Assembly (NCBI RefSeq): GCF_001485495.1
Contig: NZ_BCNF01000037.1
Coordinates: forward strand, 45,472 to 109,471
Length of the DNA stretch: 64,000 bases
Direction: 5' to 3'
Source of the DNA: Gordonia desulfuricans NBRC 100010
GTDB lineage: Bacteria; Actinomycetota; Actinomycetes; Mycobacteriales; Mycobacteriaceae
Part shown: piece by piece, positions 10,822 to 19,931 of the stretch
How the letters are laid out: each line of letters begins with the position of its first letter
How positions within the stretch are numbered: position 1 is the first letter of the stretch
Translations under genes and position numbers: made by a program
Notes under the pieces: model-generated
The model's database searches: none
The model's input: only the letters and a program-made list of their open reading frames with translations
What the model was told of the DNA's origin: nothing

Positions 10822-11703
10822 TCACACCGGGACCGTGCGCTGCAGGAACGCGATCTGATCGGCGACCACCCGCTCGAACCCGTCGTCGACGTAGATGTCG
10901 AAGTGCCCGTCGGGATAGCGGTTGAGCGTCACCATCGGTGACGCCTCCGCCGCGGTGATCGTCGGGCCGGCGGGGGCCACGGTGTCGCGGTCGCACACGC
11001 AGATCAGGGTGGGGACCCGGAGCCGGCGGATCGACCGGACCGGGTGATACAGCGGCAGGGTCAGTGCCACGCGCGCGGTCACCGCGTTGGTGAACTCTGC
11101 GTCGTCGGGGACCAGCCGCAGATAGCCGGACTCGGCGTCGGCGGCGGTCATCAGCGCGGCATCGTGCGCACGTCCGACCAGCCCCACCCGCACCGGTGGA
11201 CGACGCAGGAGTGTGGCGCCGGCGTCGGCGAGCCCGAGCGCGGTGACCTTGACCGCCCCGGCCCGATCCAGGGCCCGCAGCGATGCGAGTCCGCTGGTGA
11301 ACGGGCATTGGGCGATCACCGCGGCCAGATCCGGGTGCCGGGCGCCGATGACCAGCGCGTGACCGGCACCGAATGAGGTTCCCCAGATGACGATGCGAGC
11401 GGTGTCGACGTCGGGCAGGGTGCGGGTGAAGGTGATCGCTGCGTCCCAGTCGGCGAGCTGCCGGCGGATGGACAGCAGCTCCCGCGGCCGGCCGCCGCTG
11501 TCGCCGAAGTGGCGGTAGTCGAACACCAGGCATGCATATCCGGCGGCGGTGAACCGTTCGGCGAAGGCGTCCAGCCGCATCCGGCGGGTCGCACCGAGCC
11601 CGTGCGCCATCACGATGACCGGCGGGTTCGGCGAGTCGGGCCGGTACAGCCAGGCCCGACAGGTCACTCCCGACGATGCGAACTCGACATCGGACCTCTT
11701 CAT
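10822..11703 (-). CDS. Alpha/beta hydrolase
   Basis: 293 residues. HGLGATRR forms the oxyanion region, GTSFGAGHA the nucleophile elbow (Ser near residue 110), CDRDTVAP the acid and GHFDIY the catalytic His. This is a cytoplasmic serine hydrolase of the DUF1749/dienelactone-like broad class with no clear substrate. ATG 11703 is chosen because GGGAG lies 6 nt upstream; a longer in-frame start at 11733 exists. Convergent with rmlB and divergent from galE, so it is probably monocistronic and unrelated to sugar synthesis. Confidence 0.82.
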   Translation of the reverse strand: MKRSDVEFASSGVTCRAWLYRPDSPNPPVIVMAHGLGATRRMRLDAFAERFTAAGYACLVFDYRHFGDSGGRPRELLSIRRQLADWDAAITFTRTLPDVDTARIVIWGTSFGAGHALVIGARHPDLAAVIAQCPFTSGLASLRALDRAGAVKVTALGLADAGATLLRRPPVRVGLVGRAHDAALMTAADAESGYLRLVPDDAEFTNAVTARVALTLPLYHPVRSIRRLRVPTLICVCDRDTVAPAGPTITAAEASPMVTLNRYPDGHFDIYVDDGFERVVADQIAFLQRTVPV

Positions 11704-11814
11704 GGTTGACTCCCTGCACACAGATGGTGCCACCGGCCATTGTCACGGTATCGGACACCGATCGGTGCGGTCCAGCCCACAGGACCCGAACAGGAACAAT
11801 TCAGACAGGGCGAA

Positions 11815-11820
11815 TACCGT
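11815..11820 (+). promoter_or_regulatory. -10 box TACCGT, leaderless galE start
   Basis: TACCGT ends 7 nt before ATG 11828, with no ribosome site between. Confidence 0.5.
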
Positions 11821-11827
11821 GGTCGGC

Positions 11828-12844
11828 ATGCGCGTACTCGTGAGTGGTGGAGCCGGATACATCGGATCACACACCGTGATCAGGCTGGTGCAGGCCGGAC
11901 ACGACGTGGTGGTGGTCGACGATTTCAGCAATTCCAAGCCGACGGTGATCGCGCGGCTCGAGGGTCTGACCGGCATCCGCATCCCGGTACACGTCGTCGA
12001 CCTGACCGACGTCGACAAGACCGAGCAGGTCTTCGCACACGAGCAGATCGACGCGGTGATCCACTTCGCCGGGTTCAAGGCGGTCGGCGAGTCGGTGGCC
12101 AAGCCGCTCGAGTACTACCAGAACAACCTCGACAGCACCTTCTCGCTGCTGCGCGCGATGCGCCGCCACGGCGTGCACACGCTGGTGTTCTCGTCGTCGG
12201 CGACGGTGTACGGCGCCGAACCGGTACTGCCGATGACCGAGGACTCACCGACGTCGGCGACCAACCCGTACGGCTGGACCAAGGTGATGATCGAGCAGGT
12301 CCTGCGCGACGTCGCCGCCAGCGACGATGCCCTGCGGATCGCCGCGCTGCGCTACTTCAACCCGGTGGGTGCGCACCCGAGCGGACAGATCGGCGAGGAC
12401 CCCAGCGGCATCCCGAACAACCTCATGCCCTTCGTCGCGCAGGTCGCGGTGGGGCGTCGGGAGTCGTTGTCGGTGTTCGGTGACAACTACCCCACCCCCG
12501 ACGGAACCGGTGTGCGTGACTACATCCACGTCGACGACCTCGCCGCCGGGCATGTCGCGGCACTGGAACGGCTCGTCGCCGTCGATCCCGGGTTGTCGGT
12601 GTGGAATCTCGGCACCGGCAAGGGGGTCTCGGTGCTCGAGGTGATCAAGGCCTTCGAGCGTGCCAGCGGCCGGGACATCCCGTATCAGATCGCACCGCGG
12701 CGGGCCGGCGACATCGCCGCGTCGTATGCCGACCCCACTCGGGCGAACACCGAATTGGGTTGGTATGCAACCAAGACCATCGACGACATGTGCGCCGACA
12801 CCTGGCGCTGGCAGTCGAGTAACCCGAACGGCTACCCGGACTGA
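11828..12844 (+). CDS. galE: UDP-glucose 4-epimerase
   Basis: 338 residues, the same length as E. coli GalE. GGAGYIGSH is the NAD loop, SSSATVYG carries the catalytic Ser and NPYGWTK the Tyr/Lys pair. It interconverts UDP-glucose and UDP-galactose, giving the precursor of galactofuran; some actinobacterial forms may also act on UDP-GlcNAc/GalNAc. The gene precedes the convergent DUF6541 gene, as galE1 lies near Rv3635 in M. tuberculosis. The start at 11828 fits both homology and the -10 spacing. Confidence 0.93.
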   Translation: MRVLVSGGAGYIGSHTVIRLVQAGHDVVVVDDFSNSKPTVIARLEGLTGIRIPVHVVDLTDVDKTEQVFAHEQIDAVIHFAGFKAVGESVAKPLEYYQNNLDSTFSLLRAMRRHGVHTLVFSSSATVYGAEPVLPMTEDSPTSATNPYGWTKVMIEQVLRDVAASDDALRIAALRYFNPVGAHPSGQIGEDPSGIPNNLMPFVAQVAVGRRESLSVFGDNYPTPDGTGVRDYIHVDDLAAGHVAALERLVAVDPGLSVWNLGTGKGVSVLEVIKAFERASGRDIPYQIAPRRAGDIAASYADPTRANTELGWYATKTIDDMCADTWRWQSSNPNGYPD

Positions 12845-12883
12845 GTTGTCGGGGTCGAGCGGCAACGGGCGCGGCTGCCGAGG

Positions 12884-14905
12884 TCAGCCGGCGGGCTGCG
12901 TCTCCTGCGGCAAAGTGACCCGATAGACCGTCGCCGAGCCCTGCCGGAACACCTCGGTGAGGCCGGGGGCACCGTTGCGACGCAACGCGAGGAACGGATC
13001 ACCCTGGTGACCGTGCGCGGGATCGGGGGCACCGCGCTGGAATCCCCAGTAGCTCGGCGGTGAATCGATCACGTACTGCACGTTCATGTCCCGCACGATC
13101 GCGTCGATGTGCGGGTCGGCACCGATCCGGTCCACACCCCAGAACAGGTCGCGCTGCCGCTCGGAGAAGTCGTTGGCCCGATAGAACGGGAACATCGGGG
13201 TCAGTCCGGTGACCGGATAGATCCACCCCGTGCCCTGATCGAGGTTGTTCATGATCAGCCCGTCGTGGGCCCCCGGCTGAGCGTCGAGCCAGGCGTAGGC
13301 GGCGAGATCGTCGGGTCCGATCCGGACCTCGTGCCGGTTCTTGCTGGCGATCAGCGCATTCGACGGATACCGCCACACCCCGGCACCGGCGACCAATGCC
13401 AGCAGGACGACGAACACCACCGGCCGCGTCCACGACCGGGCACCCCCGAACCGGTCGGCCACCCACACCCCGGCGACACCGACCGCCAGACCGGCGGCGG
13501 CCGCGGAGAACATCGCGGTGACGAACGTCAGACGATGCCCCGAGTTGTAGAAGTAGCCGCCGAGCGTGCCCAACGGCCCCGACAACGGCCCCAGCGCGAC
13601 CACCGAGTTGGCGGTGAGCAGCACGAACACCGCCCACGCGGCGATCGCCGCCCAGCAGCGGGCCCAGATCATCACCACCAGACCGAGCACGGCGAGCCCC
13701 ACCAGCCACCAGATGCGGTGCTCGCTGATCGGGACGGTGGCGTTGAACAGGGCCTGCGACACCGCCGTCCCCACCCCGGCGGTCTCGTCGCGGAACTCGA
13801 ACCCCGACAGCTCGTTGTTGTCGGCGATGCGCATCGTCCCGTAGATCACCGGGAGGATCGCCACCAGGGCGAGGACACCGGTGAGCGCCAGGGCCCCGGC
13901 GTCGACGACACGCCCGTGCACCGGTCGCCACAGGGCCTGCACGAGCCACCACAGCCCGACGATGACGGCGATCAGGATCAGCCCCGACGGATGGGTCGCG
14001 GTGACGCCGGCGATGGCCAGGGCGGCGGGCAGGATCCGGCGACGGTCACCGACCGCGGAGATCGTCAGCACCGCGGCCACCGGCGCGAGGGACACACCCA
14101 CCGCGTTGGGCACCGACGTCACCGACACCTCGACATAGGGCAGCGACGGGAACAGTGCTGCGATGGCCGCGGCGAGACCTGCGGCGTAGGCCGAGGTGGT
14201 GGTCGAGAATCGGTGCCGGGCACACCAATACGCCAGGGCCGCCACCCCGAGCGGAACGGTCACCGCCAGTGTCGCAGGCGAATACGTGTTGTAGAGCTCG
14301 ACGGTGTTCGCACTCGTCAGATCGAATTCCAGGGCGCCCAGGGCATGCCAGGTGTTCGGGTAGTAGTTGAAGCCGTGGGTGTCGTAGTTCATCAGCTCGC
14401 CCATACGCAGCGACGACCCGACACCGGTCTCGTGGATCCAGCGCAGAGAACTGGCGTGCCACAAAGCATCCCAGATCTGCGGGATGTTGTTCAGCCCGCC
14501 GGGTGCGGTCTGCACGAGCGGCCGGATACACGTGACGGCGATGATCACCCCGCCGAGCACCGGCCCCAGCGCGGCAATCCCGGCCGCACGCACACCGAGG
14601 GGCGGATCGTCGGATGTGTCCGGTTCGGTGTCAACGGATTTCGGAACCGCCCAGCGCCGGATCCCGGCATGGTAGATCCCGGCGACCGCGAACGCCCCCA
14701 CCCACGCCAGCAGTGCGGTCACCGGGTTCCACTCGAAACCGATCGCACCGTAGACCACCGTGGCGATACCGACCATCGCCAATGTCAGCGGCGGACCGGC
14801 GACCAGCGCCACCGGCCACGACAGCGACATCCGGCGGCCGATCGCGGCCCCGGGGATCACCAGTAGCAGCGCGGTCACCACGCAAACCCATGCACCGAGA
14901 AGCAT
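12884..14905 (-). CDS. DUF6541-family polytopic membrane protein (Rv3635-like)
   Basis: 673 residues with about 11-13 predicted membrane helices filling the first 520 residues, then a soluble, probably extracytoplasmic C-terminal domain (APD...HGHQGDP region). The architecture resembles GT-C glycosyltransferases that use polyprenyl-phosphate sugars outside the membrane, with an early loop containing IWDALWHASSLRW and MNYDTHGFNYYPNTWH. ATG 14905 has AAGGGGG upstream; the longer open frame to 15073 is ignored. Close to galE and the PpgS-like gene, so envelope polysaccharide synthesis is likely, but no activity can be read directly. Confidence 0.75.
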   Translation of the reverse strand: MLLGAWVCVVTALLLVIPGAAIGRRMSLSWPVALVAGPPLTLAMVGIATVVYGAIGFEWNPVTALLAWVGAFAVAGIYHAGIRRWAVPKSVDTEPDTSDDPPLGVRAAGIAALGPVLGGVIIAVTCIRPLVQTAPGGLNNIPQIWDALWHASSLRWIHETGVGSSLRMGELMNYDTHGFNYYPNTWHALGALEFDLTSANTVELYNTYSPATLAVTVPLGVAALAYWCARHRFSTTTSAYAAGLAAAIAALFPSLPYVEVSVTSVPNAVGVSLAPVAAVLTISAVGDRRRILPAALAIAGVTATHPSGLILIAVIVGLWWLVQALWRPVHGRVVDAGALALTGVLALVAILPVIYGTMRIADNNELSGFEFRDETAGVGTAVSQALFNATVPISEHRIWWLVGLAVLGLVVMIWARCWAAIAAWAVFVLLTANSVVALGPLSGPLGTLGGYFYNSGHRLTFVTAMFSAAAAGLAVGVAGVWVADRFGGARSWTRPVVFVVLLALVAGAGVWRYPSNALIASKNRHEVRIGPDDLAAYAWLDAQPGAHDGLIMNNLDQGTGWIYPVTGLTPMFPFYRANDFSERQRDLFWGVDRIGADPHIDAIVRDMNVQYVIDSPPSYWGFQRGAPDPAHGHQGDPFLALRRNGAPGLTEVFRQGSATVYRVTLPQETQPAG

Positions 14906-14960
14906 CGGGGCCCCCTTCTGCTTTCGATGGTGGACGTTACCGAAGCGGTGGCACCGACCG

Positions 14961-14966
14961 TAGGAT
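14961..14966 (+). promoter_or_regulatory. -10 box TAGGAT, leaderless GTG start
   Basis: TAGGAT ends 6 nt before GTG 14973 of the MFS gene, with no room for a ribosome site. Confidence 0.55.
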
Positions 14967-14972
14967 TGGGCG

Positions 14973-16427
14973 GTGCCGACCGCCGATCCGAGTGTGCCGA
15001 CCCCTCGCCGCAAGGCGATCATCCTGGCGACATGCTGTCTGAGTCTGCTCATCGTCTCGATGGATGCCACCATCGTGAACGTCGCACTCCCGGCGATCCG
15101 GACGGATCTCAGCGGTTCGGTGTCGGATCTGCAATGGGTGATCGACGTCTACACGCTGGTGCTGGCGAGTCTGCTGATGCTGTCCGGGGCCACCGCCGAC
15201 CGGTACGGCCGCAAACGACTGTTCCAGATCGGGTTGTCGGTGTTCGCGCTCGGCTCGCTGCTGTGTTCACTCGCCCCCACCATCGGTTTCCTGATCGCCG
15301 CCCGCGCCGTGCAGGCGATCGGCGGGTCGATGCTCAACCCGGTGGCCATGTCGATCATCACGCAGGTGTTCGTCGAACCCCGCGAACGCGCCCGGGCGAT
15401 CGGCATGTGGGGCGCGGTCGTGGGCATCTCCATGGCGGTGGGACCCATCGTCGGCGGCCTCCTGATCGACCTCATCTCCTGGCAGGCGGTGTTCTGGATC
15501 AACCTGCCGGTGTGTGCGATCGCGATCGCGCTGACCGCGATCTTCGTGCCGGAATCACGCTCGCCGGTGGTCCGCACCCTCGATCCGGTCGGCCAGATCC
15601 TCGCGATCATCGCCCTGGCCACCCTGGTCTACGGGCTGATCGAGGGCCCCGAGCACGGCTGGTCGTCGCCGACCACGCTGATCGTGTTCACCGTCGCGGC
15701 GGTGTCGGTGGCCGGGTTCCTGATCTGGGAGCGCCGCCATCCCGATCCGTTCATCGACCTGCGGTTCTTCGGCAGCGTGCCGTTCTCGTCGGCGACGCTG
15801 ATCGCGGTCAGCGCCTTCGCCGCCTATGGCGCATTCCTGTTCCTGATGTCGATCTACCTGCAGTCGGTGCGCGGCCTGAGCGCCATCGAGACCGGCGCCT
15901 TGTTCCTCCCGCTGGCCGTCGCCACCATGATCAGTTCCCCGTTGTCGGGGGCGGCGGTCGGCCGGTACGGTCCGCGGCTGTCGCTGACGGTGTCGGGGGT
16001 GATGCTGATCGCCAGCGGTGTGCTCATGCTCGGCGTCGACGCCGACACCTCGCTGGTGCTGCTCGGTGTGGCGTTCGCCCTGTTCGGAATCGGATTCGGT
16101 GTGGTCAACGCCCCGATCACCAATTCCGCGGTGAGCGGTATGCCCCGTGAACGGGCCGGCGCGGCGTCGGCGATCGCCTCCACCAGCCGGCAGGTCGGCG
16201 TGAGCATCGGCGTCGCGCTGGCGGGCAGTGTCACCGGCGCGTCGGCGGAGGCCACGCTGGGCGCGGACTTCGCCGACGCCATGCACCCGATGTGGGTGAT
16301 GGTGGTGATCCTGGCGGCGGTGATCCTGGCGCTGGGCATCATCTCGACCACCCGCTGGGGTACCCGGACCGCCGACGACATCGCCGCCCGGCTGATCGAC
16401 CCGGTGCAGGAACGGGCAGTGCGCTAG
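14973..16427 (+). CDS. DHA2-family MFS exporter
   Basis: 484-residue, 14-span drug/proton antiporter type. MDATIVNVALPAI is the family motif of TM1, ADRYGRKRLF the TM2-3 loop and GPIVGGLLIDLISWQAVFW the antiporter motif in TM5. It has a GTG start and the -10 box 6 nt upstream. Divergent from DUF6541 (67 bp) and convergent with another MFS gene. Probable export of drugs, dyes or lipids; the substrate is not predictable. Confidence 0.86.
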   Translation: MPTADPSVPTPRRKAIILATCCLSLLIVSMDATIVNVALPAIRTDLSGSVSDLQWVIDVYTLVLASLLMLSGATADRYGRKRLFQIGLSVFALGSLLCSLAPTIGFLIAARAVQAIGGSMLNPVAMSIITQVFVEPRERARAIGMWGAVVGISMAVGPIVGGLLIDLISWQAVFWINLPVCAIAIALTAIFVPESRSPVVRTLDPVGQILAIIALATLVYGLIEGPEHGWSSPTTLIVFTVAAVSVAGFLIWERRHPDPFIDLRFFGSVPFSSATLIAVSAFAAYGAFLFLMSIYLQSVRGLSAIETGALFLPLAVATMISSPLSGAAVGRYGPRLSLTVSGVMLIASGVLMLGVDADTSLVLLGVAFALFGIGFGVVNAPITNSAVSGMPRERAGAASAIASTSRQVGVSIGVALAGSVTGASAEATLGADFADAMHPMWVMVVILAAVILALGIISTTRWGTRTADDIAARLIDPVQERAVR

Positions 16428-16440
16428 ACCCGTCGTACCG

Positions 16441-17691
16441 TCAGACCCGCATCCGGTTGCGGTGATGGCCGGCCACGGTGATCAGCAGACACACCAGCGC
16501 GGCGACGATGCCGAAGCCGAACATCTCGGTGTAGGTGACGGCGGTGAACTGCGCGGCGATCCACGCGAGGACCGCCGGGACCGCGAAGCCCAGGTAGGTG
16601 ACGCCGTAGAAGACCGCGGTCAGGCCGGCGAGGTCGTCGTTGCCGCTGGAGACGGCGATGCGCTGGACCTCCAGCAGTCCGGAGATCATCGCCACGCCGT
16701 ACCCGCAGCCGAGCACGGCCGCGGCGACCAGGGACATCCACACGGTCAGCAGGTGGGCGGCGACCGCGGCCAGCGCCATCCCGAACGCCAGGGTGATCAG
16801 GGCGACGACGACACCACGGTTGCCGTCCGGACGGTCGATGCGACGACCCACCGACTGGATGCCGAACCCGGCGGTCAGCCCCACCACGCAGCACAGCCCG
16901 GCGAAGGCGATGGGTGCGCCCGCGGTGCGCGCCGACATCAGCGCCGGGATGATCGCGTAGGCGGAGGCGCAGGCGCCGAACACCCAGGGTGCGACCGGCA
17001 GGACGACGGTGAGGAAGCGGCGGTGCCGTGCCGACGGGATCTTGAGGTCGTCGATCAGAGGGCCCGGGTCGGTGGCGCGCGCCCGCGTCTCGGGCACCCG
17101 CATGATCAGGACCACCGCCACACCCGCGATGACGATGTTCACCAGGTAGGACAACACCGTCGGCCACGGCGCCCACTGGGCCAGGACCGCGGCGACACCG
17201 GCACCGACACCGAATCCGGCGGTCAGGCTCATCGCGCCACGTTTGGCGCCGGCCGCGGCCTTGTCGCCGTCACGGATGCTCAGTTCGGTGATCCAGCTGC
17301 CGCCGACCGCCATCGACAGGCCCAGGGCGATACCGGACAGGATGCGTCCGACGACGAGCAGCGCGACGGTGTCGGAGCCGAGGGCCAGCAGCACCGACCC
17401 GGCGGCGGCGATGATCGGCGCCGGCAGCATCAGGGGTCGCCGGCCGATCCGGTCCGACAGCGGGCCGCCGATCAGCAGCGCCGGGACGATGCCGAGCACG
17501 TAGAGGAACAGCAGGGTGTCGACGAGGACCGCCGAGAAGTTGCCGGTGTGCCGGTACATCACCAGCAACGGGGTGAACTCGTTGCCGCCCCACGCCGACG
17601 CGAAGACCGCCAGTGCCACCGCAGGCCAGGTGGCACGCGACGGCGCCGACGGCGTGGGCGTGTGATCGACCTCGGCGGTGGTGGTGCTCAT
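16441..17691 (-). CDS. MFS transporter under GntR control
   Basis: 416 residues, about 12 membrane spans. GGPLSDRIGRRPLM is the canonical loop between TM2 and TM3 and RVPETRA closes TM6. Its ATG overlaps the stop of the upstream GntR gene (ATGA, 17688-17691), so regulator and transporter are translationally coupled. This arrangement suggests uptake or efflux of the regulator's ligand. The divergent neighbour is malic enzyme, so an organic acid is a reasonable but unproven guess. Confidence 0.82.
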   Translation of the reverse strand: MSTTTAEVDHTPTPSAPSRATWPAVALAVFASAWGGNEFTPLLVMYRHTGNFSAVLVDTLLFLYVLGIVPALLIGGPLSDRIGRRPLMLPAPIIAAAGSVLLALGSDTVALLVVGRILSGIALGLSMAVGGSWITELSIRDGDKAAAGAKRGAMSLTAGFGVGAGVAAVLAQWAPWPTVLSYLVNIVIAGVAVVLIMRVPETRARATDPGPLIDDLKIPSARHRRFLTVVLPVAPWVFGACASAYAIIPALMSARTAGAPIAFAGLCCVVGLTAGFGIQSVGRRIDRPDGNRGVVVALITLAFGMALAAVAAHLLTVWMSLVAAAVLGCGYGVAMISGLLEVQRIAVSSGNDDLAGLTAVFYGVTYLGFAVPAVLAWIAAQFTAVTYTEMFGFGIVAALVCLLITVAGHHRNRMRV

Positions 17692-18338
17692 CGGGTGGCT
17701 CCGGGGATGTCGTGGACCGTGGTCAGATGACGTTCGAGCGCGGCGTCGAATCCGACGGCGTCTCGCTGTTCGATCCGGTTCAGCAGTTCGGCGTGATCGG
17801 CGAGGATGCGATCGGTGATCGCCGGGTCGCGGTGCACGCTGGCCGTGGTCATGCGTCGATGGCGTTCGCCGAGGCCGGTGTAGAAACCCGAGAGCACCTC
17901 GTTGTCGCCGGCGGTGACGATGAGCTGATGGAACTCGGCATCGACCCGGGAGAAGCGGGCGATGTCGTCGGCGTGGACGTCACGGTGGTCGTCGAGGTTG
18001 CGGCGCAGCCCGGCGGTCAGCGTCGTCAGGCCTGCGGGTGCGGCGACCACGGTGCGGACCGCATGCCCCTCCAGGAGGCGCCGGGCCTCGACGACGTCGC
18101 GTGCCTCGCGGTCGGTCACCGGTACCACCAGCGCCCCGCGTTTGGGATAGAGCCGCATCCAGCCCTCGGCCTGCAACCGGAGGAAGGCCTCACGTACCGG
18201 CGTCCGGCTGACCTCGCAGCGCTGGGCGATCTCGCCCTCGCTGATCAGCTCGCCACCAGGGATCTCGTTGGTCAGGATGAGCTCTTTGACCTCGCCGTAG
18301 ACGCGCTCCGCAGCCGAGATACCACTTGCGTTCAACAT
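17688..18338 (-). CDS. GntR-family regulator (FCD/FadR subfamily)
   Basis: 216 residues: winged helix at residues 8-75 (RVYGEVKELIL, SRTPVREAFLRLQAEGW) and an all-helical FCD ligand domain from about residue 80, with AEFHQLIV and the C-terminal HLTTVHD histidine typical of the metal-binding pocket. The ATG at 18338 or the GTG at 18344 could be the start; the -10 box TAGTAT lies 7 nt before the GTG, favouring a leaderless VSMLNAS start. Coupled to the downstream MFS gene. An inverted repeat covers its own start codon, implying autoregulation. Confidence 0.85.
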   Translation of the reverse strand: MLNASGISAAERVYGEVKELILTNEIPGGELISEGEIAQRCEVSRTPVREAFLRLQAEGWMRLYPKRGALVVPVTDREARDVVEARRLLEGHAVRTVVAAPAGLTTLTAGLRRNLDDHRDVHADDIARFSRVDAEFHQLIVTAGDNEVLSGFYTGLGERHRRMTTASVHRDPAITDRILADHAELLNRIEQRDAVGFDAALERHLTTVHDIPGATR

Positions 18339-18352
18339 AGACACAAGTTGAA
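18331..18352. promoter_or_regulatory. Inverted repeat over GntR start, candidate operator
   Basis: TTCAAC, 10 nt, then GTTGAA: perfect 6-bp arms spanning the GntR start codon and touching its -10 box. A bound dimer here would block transcription of the GntR-MFS pair. Confidence 0.45.
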
Positions 18353-18357
18353 TACTA
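18352..18357 (-). promoter_or_regulatory. -10 box TAGTAT of gntR
   Basis: TAGTAT on the minus strand lies 7 nt before the in-frame GTG 18344 and 13 nt before ATG 18338. Confidence 0.5.
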
Positions 18358-18398
18358 GACCTCTCGACAGGGTTGGAAGCACCCGGGTCAAGCCCCCG

Positions 18399-18415
18399 GG
18401 TCCATTCAATGGACC
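18399..18415. promoter_or_regulatory. Palindrome in the gntR/malic enzyme divergent region
   Basis: GGTCCAT TCA ATGGACC is a perfect 7-bp inverted repeat about 60 bp upstream of gntR and 209 bp upstream of malic enzyme. Just upstream are two direct copies of CCCGGGTC (18382 and 18395). It may be an operator; the protein that binds it is unknown. Confidence 0.35.
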
Positions 18416-18623
18416 ACTGTGATGGAGTCGGCACCCGAGGGTGAGAGACTGTCAGGCAATCCTCGCCCCGGCGACACCCGCCCAAGGGCGTGGGCACTCG
18501 CACACAGGCGTCGGCCACCACCCCGGCCGACGACGTACGACCCCCACACCAACGGATCATCAAGGGCGCTGATCCGGATCACGAGCGGCCGCCGGGAGGC
18601 GCCGCCACTTGAGGAGGAAGACC

Positions 18624-19841
18624 GTGACGAGCACGGAGAACAACGTGACCCAGGACGAGGGACTCGTGGAGCCGGCGATCGCCGATCAGCCGATCACCGA
18701 CGAAGAGATCTTCATGGCACATGCCGGCGGCAAACTCTCGGTGGAGTTGCGCTCCCCGATCGAGACCCAGCGTGACCTGTCGATCGCCTACACCCCCGGT
18801 GTCGCACAGGTGTCGCGCGCCATCCACGGCGAGTCGGCACTGGTCGACAAGTACACCTGGACCGACCGCCTGGTCGCGGTGGTCAGCGACGGTTCGGCGG
18901 TGCTGGGCCTCGGCGACATCGGCCCGCGCGCATCGCTCCCGGTGATGGAGGGCAAGTCCGCACTGTTCCGGACCTTCGCCGGACTCAACTCGATCCCGAT
19001 CGTGCTGGACACCAAGGACCCCGACGAGATCGTCGAGACCCTGATCCGCCTGCGTCCGAGCTTCGGTGCGGTCAACCTCGAGGACATCTCCGCTCCGCGT
19101 TGCTTCGAGATCGAGCGCCGCGTCATCGAGGCCCTCGACTGCCCGGTGATGCACGACGACCAGCACGGCACCGCCATCGTGGTGCTCGCCGCGCTCAAGG
19201 GTGCGGTGCGTCTGCTCGAGCGTAATCTCGCGAGCCTGCGTGTGGTGATCTCCGGCGCCGGTGCCGCCGGTGTGGCGTGCGCCAACATCCTGCTCGCCGC
19301 AGGTGTCTCCGACGTCGTGGTGCTCGACTCCAAGGGCATCGTGTCGACCGGCCGCGAGGGACTCAACGAGTTCAAGGACGATCTCGCCGCACGCACCAAC
19401 CCGCGCGGGCTGGTCGGCGGGGCGGCCGAGGCGTTGGCCGGTGCCGACGTGTTCATCGGCGTCTCGGCGGGGCAGATCGACGAGGCGTTCATCGCCTCGA
19501 TGAACGACGACGCGATCGTCTTCGCCCTGTCCAACCCGGACCCGGAGATCCACCCGGATGTCGCGGCCAAGCACGCCGCCGTCGTCGCCACCGGACGCAG
19601 CGACTTCCCGAATCAGATCAACAACGTCCTCGCCTTCCCCGGCGTGTTCAAGGGTGCCCTCGACGCCGGTGCGCGCCGTATCACCGAAAGCATGAAGATC
19701 GCTGCGGCAGAAGCGATCCTGTCGGTGGTCGCCGACGATCTCGCCGTCGACAAGATAGTCCCGAGCCCCCTGGATCACCGGGTGGCGCCGGCCGTATCCG
19801 CCGCTGTGGCCGCAGCGGCGCATGCCGAAGGGATCTGCTGA
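18624..19841 (+). CDS. NAD(P)-dependent malic enzyme
   Basis: 405 residues, decarboxylating malate to pyruvate. SIAYTPGVAQV and VSDGSAVLGLGDIG are N-terminal malic motifs, HDDQHGTA the metal and substrate site, and SGAGAAGVACANIL the dinucleotide loop. It is the short bacterial form: no phosphotransacetylase domain follows. GTG 18624 with GAGGAGG upstream is preferred over the TTG at 18609. It links the TCA cycle to pyruvate and reducing power. Cofactor preference is not decided. A large hairpin follows the stop. Confidence 0.92.
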   Translation: MTSTENNVTQDEGLVEPAIADQPITDEEIFMAHAGGKLSVELRSPIETQRDLSIAYTPGVAQVSRAIHGESALVDKYTWTDRLVAVVSDGSAVLGLGDIGPRASLPVMEGKSALFRTFAGLNSIPIVLDTKDPDEIVETLIRLRPSFGAVNLEDISAPRCFEIERRVIEALDCPVMHDDQHGTAIVVLAALKGAVRLLERNLASLRVVISGAGAAGVACANILLAAGVSDVVVLDSKGIVSTGREGLNEFKDDLAARTNPRGLVGGAAEALAGADVFIGVSAGQIDEAFIASMNDDAIVFALSNPDPEIHPDVAAKHAAVVATGRSDFPNQINNVLAFPGVFKGALDAGARRITESMKIAAAEAILSVVADDLAVDKIVPSPLDHRVAPAVSAAVAAAAHAEGIC

Positions 19842-19865
19842 ACGGCGCCCTGCCCCGATGACCAC

Positions 19866-19927
19866 AAACGTCCCCGTGAGGCCCTCTCACCGCAATAATC
19901 GCGAGCCGGCCGCCCACGGGGACGTTT
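19866..19927. terminator. 13-bp inverted repeat between convergent genes
   Basis: AAACGTCCCCGTG (19866-19878) and its exact reverse complement (19915-19927) flank a 36-nt loop. The outer ends are T- and A-rich, so it could end transcription in both directions between malic enzyme and the carbinolamine dehydratase-VOC gene. The loop is unusually long for a terminator. Confidence 0.5.
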
Positions 19928-19931
19928 CTCG

